Origin: Draconibacterium mangrovi_A
GTDB lineage: Bacteria; Bacteroidota; Bacteroidia; Bacteroidales; Prolixibacteraceae
Length of the DNA stretch: 64,000 nt
Assembly: GCF_037646455.1 (NCBI RefSeq)
Contig: NZ_JBBIXN010000004.1
Coordinates: forward strand, 475,690 to 539,689
Direction: 5' to 3'
The translations under genes were made by a program, and so were the position numbers. Under the pieces are notes generated by a model. The model was not told the origin of the DNA, did not search any database, and saw only the letters and a list, made by a program, of their open reading frames with translations. Position 1 is the stretch's first letter. The number at the start of each line of letters is the position of its first letter. Positions 8,434-16,295 of this stretch are shown piece by piece.

Positions 8434-9267
8434 ATGAGAACATTTATTTATTTAAGTTTAGCATTATTTTTATTTGCAGAAAGCTTGTTTGCACAGGACA
8501 AGCATGTTGACAAATATTTTAAGATTAACCCATGTGAGATTAAACAAGAGGATTCTAAAATTCAAGAATATGATGTTAACTTAAAATGGAAAAATATTGA
8601 CCCTATAAGTGGATCCAAAATAACTTGCAGTGCCATTAAAGCAAAGTATTCATGTGGATTAGACTCGGGTTTAGTTAAATGGTCGGATGTATTTCTGTTT
8701 AATATTAATAATTTCAAACAGAAATTAGAAAACGGAAACAGGCTTGAGGCTTTTGATGATTTTGAGTATAAACCAAATTTCTTCTCTTTTGCATCGGAGA
8801 AATATTATACTGATATTCCTCCAAATCTTAAAGAAATTGCATCATGGTTTATATTGGATGCAATTCAAATGCATGGGATAAACGAAATATTTTTTGATAG
8901 TCTTACTTTTTGTACGCCATTTTACCCTGAAACTTTAGATACATTTTCACTAAAAGTAGAAAATGGAATTACTTTTAAATCACAATATGCTAAATTCGTT
9001 TGGTCAGGAATTACAAAAATGAACGGTGAAATTTGTGCAATAATTAATTATGAATCATTTTTTAATCCTGTTTCAATGGATGTGCCAGGGTACGCTTTTC
9101 AAGGAAGGTCTTTGTATTGGGGCGAAATATGGATTTCATTGGTCGACAAACAGTTTGAATATGCCAAAATGGTTGAAGATATTATAATAAAACTTAAATC
9201 TCCTCAATTTACTGATGGTAAATTAATTAATATGCAGAGAGAAATTGTTTTCGAAAAAGAAAATTAA
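8434..9267 (+). CDS. Secreted protein of unknown function
   Basis: A 277-residue protein with a clear signal peptide (cleavage after ..SLFAQ, about residue 21). I do not recognise its family. The mature part is rich in aromatic and acidic residues, with no transmembrane segment or lipobox. It sits 15 bases before the ATG of the second sensor kinase, so it is probably in the same operon and may be the periplasmic input or the output of that two-component system. AT-rich like the rest of the island. Confidence 0.8.
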   Translation: MRTFIYLSLALFLFAESLFAQDKHVDKYFKINPCEIKQEDSKIQEYDVNLKWKNIDPISGSKITCSAIKAKYSCGLDSGLVKWSDVFLFNINNFKQKLENGNRLEAFDDFEYKPNFFSFASEKYYTDIPPNLKEIASWFILDAIQMHGINEIFFDSLTFCTPFYPETLDTFSLKVENGITFKSQYAKFVWSGITKMNGEICAIINYESFFNPVSMDVPGYAFQGRSLYWGEIWISLVDKQFEYAKMVEDIIIKLKSPQFTDGKLINMQREIVFEKEN

Positions 9268-9282
9268 AAGATTATTGATGCT

Positions 9283-10304
9283 ATGAAAAAAAAAAGAAAA
9301 TAGCTTTTGTATCTGCATTAATATTTAGTGTTATATACTCTTTGCTCTTCAAATGGGCACAAACAGGAAATCCTTTAAAGGTTGAAACAATAATATACGG
9401 AACTATTATTTTTCTGAATATTATAATTGTGGGTGGCATTGCCCATAATTCTTACCATAAATCTACAAGTAAAACTTCAATGCAATTAAAAAAGAGTATT
9501 TTACCGTCATACACTCTTTTTGTCATAATTGCTTTATCAATTTCTCTATCTCTTATTAGTATTGGAGTATACTCTTTTTATCTTATAAAAGGATTAGATA
9601 CTACAGGTTTCCTAAAACATTTATTTCAAGTGGAACTCTCTAGTGCTATCAAACAGTTTTCAATTTGGATTTTAATCGGCTCAGCTTTCCTTTTTTACAT
9701 TATTTGGCGAAAAGCGATAGAACGGGAGCAAAAATTGCGAGAAGAAAACTTGAAATATAAATACCAAAATCTAAAATCTCAGGTTAATCCCCATTTCTTA
9801 TTTAACAGCCTGAATACGCTTTCGGAAATAGTATATGAAGATGCTAAAATAGCTGACAAATACATTCAAAAGTTGTCAGGGATATACAGATACATTTTGG
9901 AAAATGAAGAAATTGATTTAGTGACTCTAAACAAAGAAATTGAATTTGTAAAGCAGTATTTTGAAATTCAGAAAGTTCGTGACAATGATAAGATTTTGTT
10001 GGAAATAGAATGTCATAATGCAGATGAATTTAAAGTTGTACCTGTATCTTTACAGATTTTGGTTGAAAATGCCCTAAAACATAATTCGAGGTCAGAAAAA
10101 GTACCGTTGAAAATCAGTATAGAAAGAAATAATGATAAAATTGTGGTTTCTAATAATATTCTAAGAAAAAATATTTTAGTAAGTAAATCAAAAACAGGCT
10201 TGTTGAACTTAAAAGAAAGAGTAAAACTTATTCTTGACAAAGATTTGATATATGAGGAAGATAACAACCAATTTATTGTAAAACTACCCATTATTAAGCC
10301 GTAG
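9283..10304 (+). CDS. Sensor histidine kinase, LytS family (pair 2), with a poly-A frameshift at its start
   Basis: A second LytS-type kinase. The continuous frame can only begin at the TTG at 9342, but codons upstream of it encode the rest of a perfect first membrane helix (KIAFVSALIFSVIYSLLF). That stretch belongs behind ATG 9283, which is separated from it by a run of ten A (9286-9295). One A more, or two fewer, would join the frames and give an MKKK..KIAF start. The kinase part is intact: four hydrophobic segments, the NPHFLFNSLNTL motif with the phospho-accepting His at 9792-9794, and the N box ILVENALKHN. It is followed three bases later by its LytTR regulator. Confidence 0.85.
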
Positions 10305-10306
10305 AG

Positions 10307-11056
10307 ATGAAAGTGTTAATAATAGAGGACGAAAAACCTGCTGCACATAAGTTATTAAGATTGTTAGGGGAAATAAACCCAGACATTGAGATTATGGATG
10401 TTTTAAAATCGGTAGAAGACTCTATAAATTGGTTTTTGCACAATCCAAGACCTGACTTGATATTCATGGATATTCAACTTGAAGACGGAATTTGTTTTGA
10501 AATATTTGAAAGCAAGCCGATTCATACCCCCATAATTTTCACAACCGCTTATGATGATTATACATTAAAAGCATTCAAAGTTAATAGTATTGACTACCTG
10601 TTAAAACCGATTGATTCGGATGAACTTAAAAATGCAATAGATAAATTCAACGTGCATTATAAACAAAACGATTATTCAAGGTTTGAGTCAATTATTACTC
10701 AGTTACAACCTAAAACAAAAGAAAGATTCTTGATTAAAATTGGGGAACATTACAAGTCGTTACAGACATCAATGATTAATTGTTTTTACATCAATGAGAG
10801 ATGTAATTTTATTCATGCATATAATGGAAAAAATTATCCCATTGATTATTCCCTTGATAAAATCGAGCAACTGATTGATTCAAAATCATTCTTTAGGATT
10901 AACAGGAATTTTATAATTAACTATTCGGCAATCCAGGATATTATTGCCTATTCATCGAATAGATTAAAAATTGTACTAAAAGTCTGTACTGAAAAAGAAG
11001 ATATAATTGTAAGTAGAGAACGTGTTTCGGATTTTAAAGAATGGATTGATAGATGA
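10307..11056 (+). CDS. LytTR-family response regulator (pair 2)
   Basis: A 249-residue regulator. The receiver has E7-D8, phospho-acceptor D55, FTTAYDDY and K100 in LLKPID. The C-terminal LytTR domain (about residues 140-249) carries the family's SFFRINRNFIINYSAI block. It starts two bases after the second kinase gene stops. Its sequence differs clearly from the regulator at 7544-8257, so the two pairs are not a recent duplication. Palindrome E follows the stop codon. Confidence 0.92.
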   Translation: MKVLIIEDEKPAAHKLLRLLGEINPDIEIMDVLKSVEDSINWFLHNPRPDLIFMDIQLEDGICFEIFESKPIHTPIIFTTAYDDYTLKAFKVNSIDYLLKPIDSDELKNAIDKFNVHYKQNDYSRFESIITQLQPKTKERFLIKIGEHYKSLQTSMINCFYINERCNFIHAYNGKNYPIDYSLDKIEQLIDSKSFFRINRNFIINYSAIQDIIAYSSNRLKIVLKVCTEKEDIIVSRERVSDFKEWIDR

Positions 11057-11058
11057 TT

Positions 11059-11156
11059 CCTTCCCTTCGCTTGAATACAAATTGCCAAGCCACACAAGCC
11101 AAACGCAAAAATCAAAGCTTAGCAAAGAGTATTCAAGCCCTTCCGCACGGTTAGAT
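11059..11156. repeat. Palindrome E with attC-like core
   Basis: A two-stage hairpin: CTTGAATAC (11070-11078) pairs perfectly with GTATTCAAG (11129-11137). Inside it TTGCCAAGC (11082-11090) pairs with GCTTAGCAA (11117-11125) with one mismatch. It begins with CCTTCCCTTCGCT (11059-11071), one base from the 13-mer shared by palindrome C and its half-copy. GTTAGAT at 11150-11156 fits the attC core consensus GTTRRRY. Confidence 0.6.
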
Positions 11157-11206
11157 TAGTACATTGATAAAAAAGAATTAATTTTAGAGATTGATAATAA
11201 GGGCAG

Positions 11207-11228
11207 CACACAACATCCGTTGTGTGGC
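11207..11228. repeat. Hairpin F; its right end is a cassette-like boundary
   Basis: CACACAAC (11207-11214) and GTTGTGTG (11219-11226) form a perfect 8-bp stem with a 4-base loop. The right end GTTGTGTGGC (11219-11228) recurs inverted as GCCACACAAC at 13257-13266, just after the FG-GAP gene. The gene at 11435-13237 is thus bracketed by a perfect 10-bp inverted repeat. The about 200 bases between this and the gene are AT-rich leader with nothing else visible. Confidence 0.65.
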
Positions 11229-11434
11229 ATAATGGCGCGTTTAAAGCACTTTCCAAAAGTTGAAAAATTTGGAGTTATTTCTTTGTTTAATTGATTTTTA
11301 TTTTGGTAAATATAATAGCTCCTGAGAGCAAGTAGAAAATAATAAAATCACAAAAAGGTAGCAATAATTAATAAAGAAACAATCTTCTTTTTCGTTATTT
11401 AAAATTACTGGAAATTATTTTATTACTAGAAACT

Positions 11435-13237
11435 ATGAAAAACCTATTCAAAAACACAAGACTTATCCTGACGACTATTATTGTAATAAATTCTTCGATT
11501 TCAAGGGCTCAATTTGAAGAAATACCTTTTAATATTACAGGGACATATTTTAGCGATGTACATTGGGCCGATTGTGACAATGATGGCGATTTGGATGTAT
11601 GTATAGCAGGATATTCCGATACCGGAGCAGTATCCTTTGTTTATAATAACATCAATGGCAATTCTTTTGACTTAGTATTGGATAATCCAATATTAGGTGC
11701 TTTCAGTGGGGACTTTGTACCGGGAGATTATGATAATGATGGTTATATAGACATGCTTCTAACGGGTAAAGTGCCTGGAAGTGATCCTACAACCAAAGTA
11801 TACCGCAATCTCGGCAACAATATTTTTTCTGAACAAACAGGTATTGAAGTGTTAGGTATGGGACATAGCACAGCTGCATGGGGAGACTGTAATAACGATG
11901 GGTATTTGGATATATTATTATCTGGCGTTTCACTGGAACCATTTGGTTTTTTTACTAAAATATATCTCAATAACCACAATAATACTTTTTCAGAATTAAA
12001 CAGCATTGATCTTATTGGAACATATGAAGGTTCAGTTACCTGGGGCGATTATGATAACGATGGTAATTTGGACATATTATTAACAGGGCATTCTGATTCA
12101 GGGATAGTCTCAAAAATTTATCGGAACAACGGTGATAGTACTTTCACAGAACAAACGGACATATTACTTACAGGAATACAACAAGGAACCGCAATATGGG
12201 GTGATTATGATAAAGATGGGGATTTGGACATATTGTTAACAGGAGAAGGGGTATCTAAAATCTATCAGAACAATGGAGATAATAGCTTTATTGAGCAAAC
12301 AGGGATTAACCTGCAAAAATTATCCTTGGCTTCAGCAGATTGGGGAGACTATGACAACGATGGTTTTTTGGATATCATAATGGCAGGACGAACAGAAAAT
12401 TTAGAGCTTTTAACAATTATTTACCACAACAATGGGGACAATACTTTTACCAAATATACTGACATAATAATTGGAATACACTCTGGAACAGTTAAATGGG
12501 GAGATTACAATACTGATGGTAAATTAGATTTTATTATTTCAGGTCGTTTTCAAGATGGAGCAGAGATAACAAAAGTTTATAAGAATATTATTAATACTGA
12601 GAGCAATAGCATGGTACAGTCTGTATCGCAAGTAGAAACAACAAACAATGTCCCTCCTAATATGGTTACATCCACGAGCAGCGAAGTTTCAGAAAATACG
12701 GTTTTCCTAAAGTGGCTGCCTACTACTGACGACCATACCCCCTCAAAAAGTTTGAGCTATAATGTAAGGGTAGGTACATCACCAGGAAGTAACGATATTG
12801 TCAGCAGTTGTTCCGATACCAGCGGGTATTTTAGGCTGGCACAAATGGGCAATGCCCAGCTCGACACCTTTTTTATTTTAAAAGAATTAGCAATTGGCAC
12901 CTACTATTGGAGCGTGCAGGCCATCGACAACAGCTTTAAAGGCGGGGCGTTTAGCCAGGAAGATAGCTTTACAATTGAAGCTGTTAGTGTAGTAGTTTCC
13001 TCTTATGATTCGGAAGTTGCTGTTTTTCCTAATCCAACGAATGGATATATACAGATAACAGGCATGGAAAATAGCTATGGTTTAAACTACCGGATATTAA
13101 ACTTAACGGGACAAATAGTACAGCAGGGTTCTGTAAATGCCGGAAACATTCAAATGCAAGTTAATCCCGGATTATATATTTTAAACTTGACACAAGATAA
13201 TAATGTGATTCATTGTTTGAAAATAATAGTTAAATGA
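11435..13237 (+). CDS. Secreted FG-GAP/VCBS repeat protein with T9SS type A sorting domain
   Basis: A 600-residue surface protein. A signal peptide ends near residue 26 (..SRAQ). Residues about 35-385 hold seven or so FG-GAP/VCBS-like repeats of roughly 50 residues, each with a calcium-binding D-x-D-x-D-G-x-x-D loop (DCDNDGDLD, DYDNDGYID, DYDKDGDLD and so on). They should fold into a beta-propeller. A fibronectin-like domain follows at about 400-510, then a type IX secretion sorting domain with VFPNPTNG and a C-terminal lysine (KIIVK). Likely an adhesin or ligand-binding surface protein; no enzyme motif is seen. It is an unusually large cargo if it really is a cassette gene. Confidence 0.9.
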   Translation: MKNLFKNTRLILTTIIVINSSISRAQFEEIPFNITGTYFSDVHWADCDNDGDLDVCIAGYSDTGAVSFVYNNINGNSFDLVLDNPILGAFSGDFVPGDYDNDGYIDMLLTGKVPGSDPTTKVYRNLGNNIFSEQTGIEVLGMGHSTAAWGDCNNDGYLDILLSGVSLEPFGFFTKIYLNNHNNTFSELNSIDLIGTYEGSVTWGDYDNDGNLDILLTGHSDSGIVSKIYRNNGDSTFTEQTDILLTGIQQGTAIWGDYDKDGDLDILLTGEGVSKIYQNNGDNSFIEQTGINLQKLSLASADWGDYDNDGFLDIIMAGRTENLELLTIIYHNNGDNTFTKYTDIIIGIHSGTVKWGDYNTDGKLDFIISGRFQDGAEITKVYKNIINTESNSMVQSVSQVETTNNVPPNMVTSTSSEVSENTVFLKWLPTTDDHTPSKSLSYNVRVGTSPGSNDIVSSCSDTSGYFRLAQMGNAQLDTFFILKELAIGTYYWSVQAIDNSFKGGAFSQEDSFTIEAVSVVVSSYDSEVAVFPNPTNGYIQITGMENSYGLNYRILNLTGQIVQQGSVNAGNIQMQVNPGLYILNLTQDNNVIHCLKIIVK

Positions 13238-13256
13238 TTTATAGGCAATAAATTAC

Positions 13257-13398
13257 GCCACACAACACGCCATAAAAACAAAGCGGGGCGGGCATTTGCT
13301 GTGATTAGTAAATTAAAAAATATTAACAGGCTACGGGCTGATAATCTTGTCGGGTTAACTCCCGCTCAATTTTTATGGCGGAACCGTTAGCGGTAAGC
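13257..13398. repeat. Long palindrome G (attC-like)
   Basis: Starts with GCCACACAAC (13257-13266), the inverse of 11219-11228. CGCCATAAAAA (13268-13278) pairs perfectly with TTTTTATGGCG (13370-13380), and inside it AGCGGG (13282-13287) pairs with CCCGCT (13361-13366). The right end CCGTTAGCGGTAAGC leads to the cupin gene. TAGCGGT (13388-13394) recurs inverted as ACCGCTA (13956-13962) just after that gene. Confidence 0.68.
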
Positions 13399-13442
13399 TG
13401 ATTTGACATCCTCAAAATTGATAAATAATAAATTGATAAAAT

Positions 13443-13949
13443 ATGCCAACAATATTTACAAGCAAAGATTTAAAATTCAAAGAAGATAAATTATCAATAG
13501 AGAATTTTAAAATTCAGACAGCTTCTCCTAGATTATCAGAATTTGTTAAATCTGAGCATTTAATTTTCGATATAAGATTACTTAATCCTGATCAATTTTC
13601 ATTTCCATTTCATTTTCATAGACAAGCCGAAGAATTAATGTTTATAATTTCAGGTTCATTGACAATGAGAACACCAAAAGGATTTCAAATATTAAATCAA
13701 GGTGATACAATTTTTTTTGAAATGGGAGATTCTGGATCACATCAATTATATAATCATACACAGATACCATGTACTTATCTAGATATCAAAACGATAAAAG
13801 ATAATGATATTTGTGAATATCCTGATTCAGGTAAAGTAAATATTTCTGCACATAGAGAAGTTTTTGAAAATAAATCACAAGTTGATTATTTCAAAGGAGA
13901 AGAAAATATAAAACAGAGATGGAATGAATTAATAAATAAAAATAAATAA
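13443..13949 (+). CDS. Cupin-domain protein
   Basis: A 168-residue small-molecule-binding or regulatory cupin of unknown substrate. The conserved cupin motif 1 reads HFHRQAEELMFIISG (metal ligands His, His and Glu). Motif 2, GDTIFFEMGDSGSHQLYN, supplies the last His. There is no signal peptide, so it is cytoplasmic. Single cupins of this size are often dioxygenases, isomerases or sensors of sugars, and the sequence does not decide. It is strongly AT-rich and bracketed by palindromes G and H with matching inverted ends, as expected for a one-gene cassette. Confidence 0.85.
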   Translation: MPTIFTSKDLKFKEDKLSIENFKIQTASPRLSEFVKSEHLIFDIRLLNPDQFSFPFHFHRQAEELMFIISGSLTMRTPKGFQILNQGDTIFFEMGDSGSHQLYNHTQIPCTYLDIKTIKDNDICEYPDSGKVNISAHREVFENKSQVDYFKGEENIKQRWNELINKNK

Positions 13950-13952
13950 CAG

Positions 13953-14096
13953 CCAACCGCTACAGTACATATTGCAGGGCGGGGTTCGGTGGTACGCCAA
14001 CTGTGGATTCTCGTTTCGCAGTTCCGTGTCCTTCGGACAGGAACGCTCTCCGAAATCCGCAACGACAACATGTACCAACCGTTGTATGCGATTTTG
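13953..14096. repeat. Long palindrome H (attC-like)
   Basis: The left arm CAACCGCTACAGTACAT (from 13954) and right arm ATGTACCAACCGTTG (to 14084) pair with mismatches. Pairing extends inward through TTG and the GCGG/TTCGG blocks. A central GC-rich hairpin is GTTCCGTGTCC / GGACAGGAAC around TTCG. The element is far more GC-rich than the genes it separates. It ends in CCGTTGTATGCG. No inverse of that end is found downstream, so the next unit lacks a right-hand site. Confidence 0.65.
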
Positions 14097-14134
14097 AAAA
14101 TCGAATATCGTGGTAAATCTAAAACTAAAATATT

Positions 14135-14800
14135 ATGACTTCAAAATCCAATATTGATAATAAAAAGAGATATAAGGCTAGCAATTATCAAACATACAAT
14201 GACAAGGTGTTAGACACATATGATAATTGTATCTGGATTCCTATCTTTAAACTTAAAGAGATTGACCAAAGTGTTGTTCAAGAATTACAGGATGATTTAG
14301 ATAAAATTCACATTTTAGACATTGGGTGTGCAACTGGAAGACTTCTTGAAACCCTATCTCTTGCAGGAGCAAAAAACTTATACGGTACTGATATTGCCCC
14401 GAATATTTTAGAGAAAGTCAAGGATAAAGCAAAAAAACAAAATATACATATTGACCTTAAAGTTGCTGATTCCGAAGTTAATATTCCTTGGGCTGACAAT
14501 ACATTTGATGCTATTTCATTGACTGGAGTTTATCATCATTTTATAAACCCAGATAAAGCATTATGTGAAATGTATAGAGTTCTAAAAAAAAATGGAAGAC
14601 TTATTATAATTGAACCTCGATTTCCAATAATAGTTCGTCAGGTTCTTAATTTATATCTGACATTTTTTATGCATGAAGGAGACCACAAATTCTATTCTCC
14701 TAAAAAAATAACTAAGGTATCAGAATCAGTCGGTTTCAGAGAGGATAAGAAATCCCAAAATATTGCAAGATTTATGTTTAAAACAGTGTATCTGAAATGA
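14135..14800 (+). CDS. Class I SAM-dependent methyltransferase
   Basis: A 221-residue methyltransferase (Methyltransf_11/25 type). The SAM-binding motif I is ILDIGCATG (about residues 60-68), an acidic residue ends beta 2 (YGTDIAP), and motif IV region is DAISLTGVYHHF. A hydrophobic stretch (IVRQVLNLYLTFFM) lies near the C terminus. The substrate is unknown; UbiE/arsenite- or small-molecule-type enzymes share this architecture. The stop codon overlaps the ATG of the GH140-like gene by four bases. The two genes differ in base composition, so the overlap looks like a junction between island and chromosome rather than an old operon. Confidence 0.85.
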   Translation: MTSKSNIDNKKRYKASNYQTYNDKVLDTYDNCIWIPIFKLKEIDQSVVQELQDDLDKIHILDIGCATGRLLETLSLAGAKNLYGTDIAPNILEKVKDKAKKQNIHIDLKVADSEVNIPWADNTFDAISLTGVYHHFINPDKALCEMYRVLKKNGRLIIIEPRFPIIVRQVLNLYLTFFMHEGDHKFYSPKKITKVSESVGFREDKKSQNIARFMFKTVYLK

Positions 14801-16188
14801 AAAGCTTTAAAAAATTAAAAACTGCACTTCTGGTTTTATTCATCTTCCTGATCGCACTTACGAGTTACGGGCAGCACTTGCCATTGTTGAAGATCAGCAA
14901 CGATAGTCGCTATCTTGTGACTGAAAAAGATAAACCGTTTTTTTGGCTGGGCGGAACTGCCTGGGAATTGATTCACCGACTGGACCGGGAAGAAATAGAC
15001 AAATACCTGGGCGATAGAGCCAATAAAGGATTTACGGTAATACAAACCGTTGTTCTTGCCGAACTGGACGGCCTGAATACTTCTAATGCGTATGGTAAAA
15101 CGCCGCTATTAAACAATGATCCGACGAAATTAAATGAGCAATACTTTAAGCACGTTGATTATGTTGTTGAAAAAGCAAATGAACTGGGACTTTACATTGC
15201 TTTGCTGCCAACCTGGGGCGATAAGTTTAATAAGAAATGGGGAGTTGGTCCCGAAATTTTTAATCCTAAAAATGCACACACATACGGAAAAATCCTGGCA
15301 AAAAGATACCTCAACAATACAAACCTGATATGGGTGCTTGGAGGTGACCGGCCGCTTGAAACAGAAGGACATTATCAGATAATACGTGCAATGGCGCAAG
15401 GTATAAGAGAAGTGGATGAGAAGCACCTGATCACTTATCATCCGGTTGGAGCTAAAAAAGCCACCGATTTTCTGGATGATCGCTGGCTTGACCTTGACAT
15501 GTTCCAGAGTGGACACAGCAGAACCGCCAAAGAGTATTCGTACGTGTTTGAGAGTAAAAAGACATCCAGAACACGTCCGGTAATTAACGGCGAAGCCAGG
15601 TACGAAAACATACCGGATCGGTTTTGGGAGGAAGAAGCCTATGGCTGGCTCGACGATGCCGATGTGCGCGTTTCGGCCTATTGGAGTATAATTGCCGGTG
15701 CAGCAGGATACACTTACGGTTGTAACGACATCTGGCAAATGTACGACATCAGCAAAGAACCGGTAATCAGTGCACGAACGGATTGGCAGGCGGCACTTCA
15801 GCTTCCGGGCTCCACTCAAATGGGGTACATGAAAAAGATATTTGAGCAATTGCCCTGGCAAAAGATGGAAGTCGATCAGTCATTGATACTAAATGATAAC
15901 CTTGAGGATGAATCCTATATTCTTTGCGCAGTGGGTACTCACAAGAAGTTTGCTGTGGCCTATACTCCCAATGGTACACCGATAAATGCAAACGTATCAA
16001 AAATAGATTCCGAAAGAATAAACGCCTGGTGGTTTAATCCGCGGAGCGGAAAAGTAAAACACATCGGTAATTTTGATACGAATGTAGCTCGCGAGTTTAA
16101 ACCGTGGGCGAGTGGATGGGGAAGTGATTTTTTATTGATACTGACTTCCCAAGATTCTGAGGTTAATTTTAATGAAATGACGAAGTAA
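14797..16188 (+). CDS. Secreted GH140-like glycoside hydrolase (DUF4038 plus PF12904-type C domain)
   Basis: A 463-residue secreted enzyme with a signal peptide to about residue 25. The DUF4038 TIM barrel covers roughly residues 30-350 (FWLGGTAWELIHRL near the start). The C-terminal beta domain (about 370-460, WWFNPRSG) corresponds to the putative collagen-binding domain PF12904. D184 in VLGGDRP and E266 in INGEARYE are the candidate catalytic acids. The characterised GH140 members are apiosidases acting on rhamnogalacturonan-II side chains, so pectin or a related plant polysaccharide is a reasonable guess. It starts within the stop of the methyltransferase (ATGA overlap). Confidence 0.85.
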   Translation: MKSFKKLKTALLVLFIFLIALTSYGQHLPLLKISNDSRYLVTEKDKPFFWLGGTAWELIHRLDREEIDKYLGDRANKGFTVIQTVVLAELDGLNTSNAYGKTPLLNNDPTKLNEQYFKHVDYVVEKANELGLYIALLPTWGDKFNKKWGVGPEIFNPKNAHTYGKILAKRYLNNTNLIWVLGGDRPLETEGHYQIIRAMAQGIREVDEKHLITYHPVGAKKATDFLDDRWLDLDMFQSGHSRTAKEYSYVFESKKTSRTRPVINGEARYENIPDRFWEEEAYGWLDDADVRVSAYWSIIAGAAGYTYGCNDIWQMYDISKEPVISARTDWQAALQLPGSTQMGYMKKIFEQLPWQKMEVDQSLILNDNLEDESYILCAVGTHKKFAVAYTPNGTPINANVSKIDSERINAWWFNPRSGKVKHIGNFDTNVAREFKPWASGWGSDFLLILTSQDSEVNFNEMTK

Positions 16189-16212
16189 ACTTGAACAATT
16201 CAGGAAAAATAA

Positions 16213-16260
16213 CACGGTTAGCCACATCAGAGGAGTTTGACCGATTAAAAAGCACTGTGG
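16213..16260. repeat. Weak hairpin between GH140-like and esterase genes
   Basis: GGTTAGCCACA (about 16214-16224) and TGTGGTTGACC (about 16258-16268) pair with two mismatches that G-U pairs would tolerate in RNA. It could be a decayed relative of the island palindromes or a transcription terminator without a T-run. Nothing more is visible in the 107-base gap. Confidence 0.3.
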
Positions 16261-16295
16261 TTGACCGACAAGTAACAATTGCTTTAAACTAACTA

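Larger units (their letters stand above)
2421..14134. other. AT-rich accessory island with cassette-like organisation
   Basis: This stretch is visibly more AT-rich than the flanking genes and has no housekeeping function. Gene units are separated by long imperfect palindromes (annotated singly below). Five palindromes or hairpins end in CCGTT at 2569-2573, 4392-4396, 11217-11221, 13384-13388 and 14079-14083. A broken IS91-type transposase sits inside one of them. The left edge lies between 2420 and 2444. The right edge is between about 14096 and 14797, where a methyltransferase gene overlaps a GH140-like gene. The cassette interpretation is inference; the palindromes are seen directly. Confidence 0.6.

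Noticed and set aside
2421..14134. CRISPR array or classical composite transposon
   Set aside because: The repeats are not evenly spaced direct repeats, and the inverted ends differ from unit to unit, unlike transposon terminal repeats.
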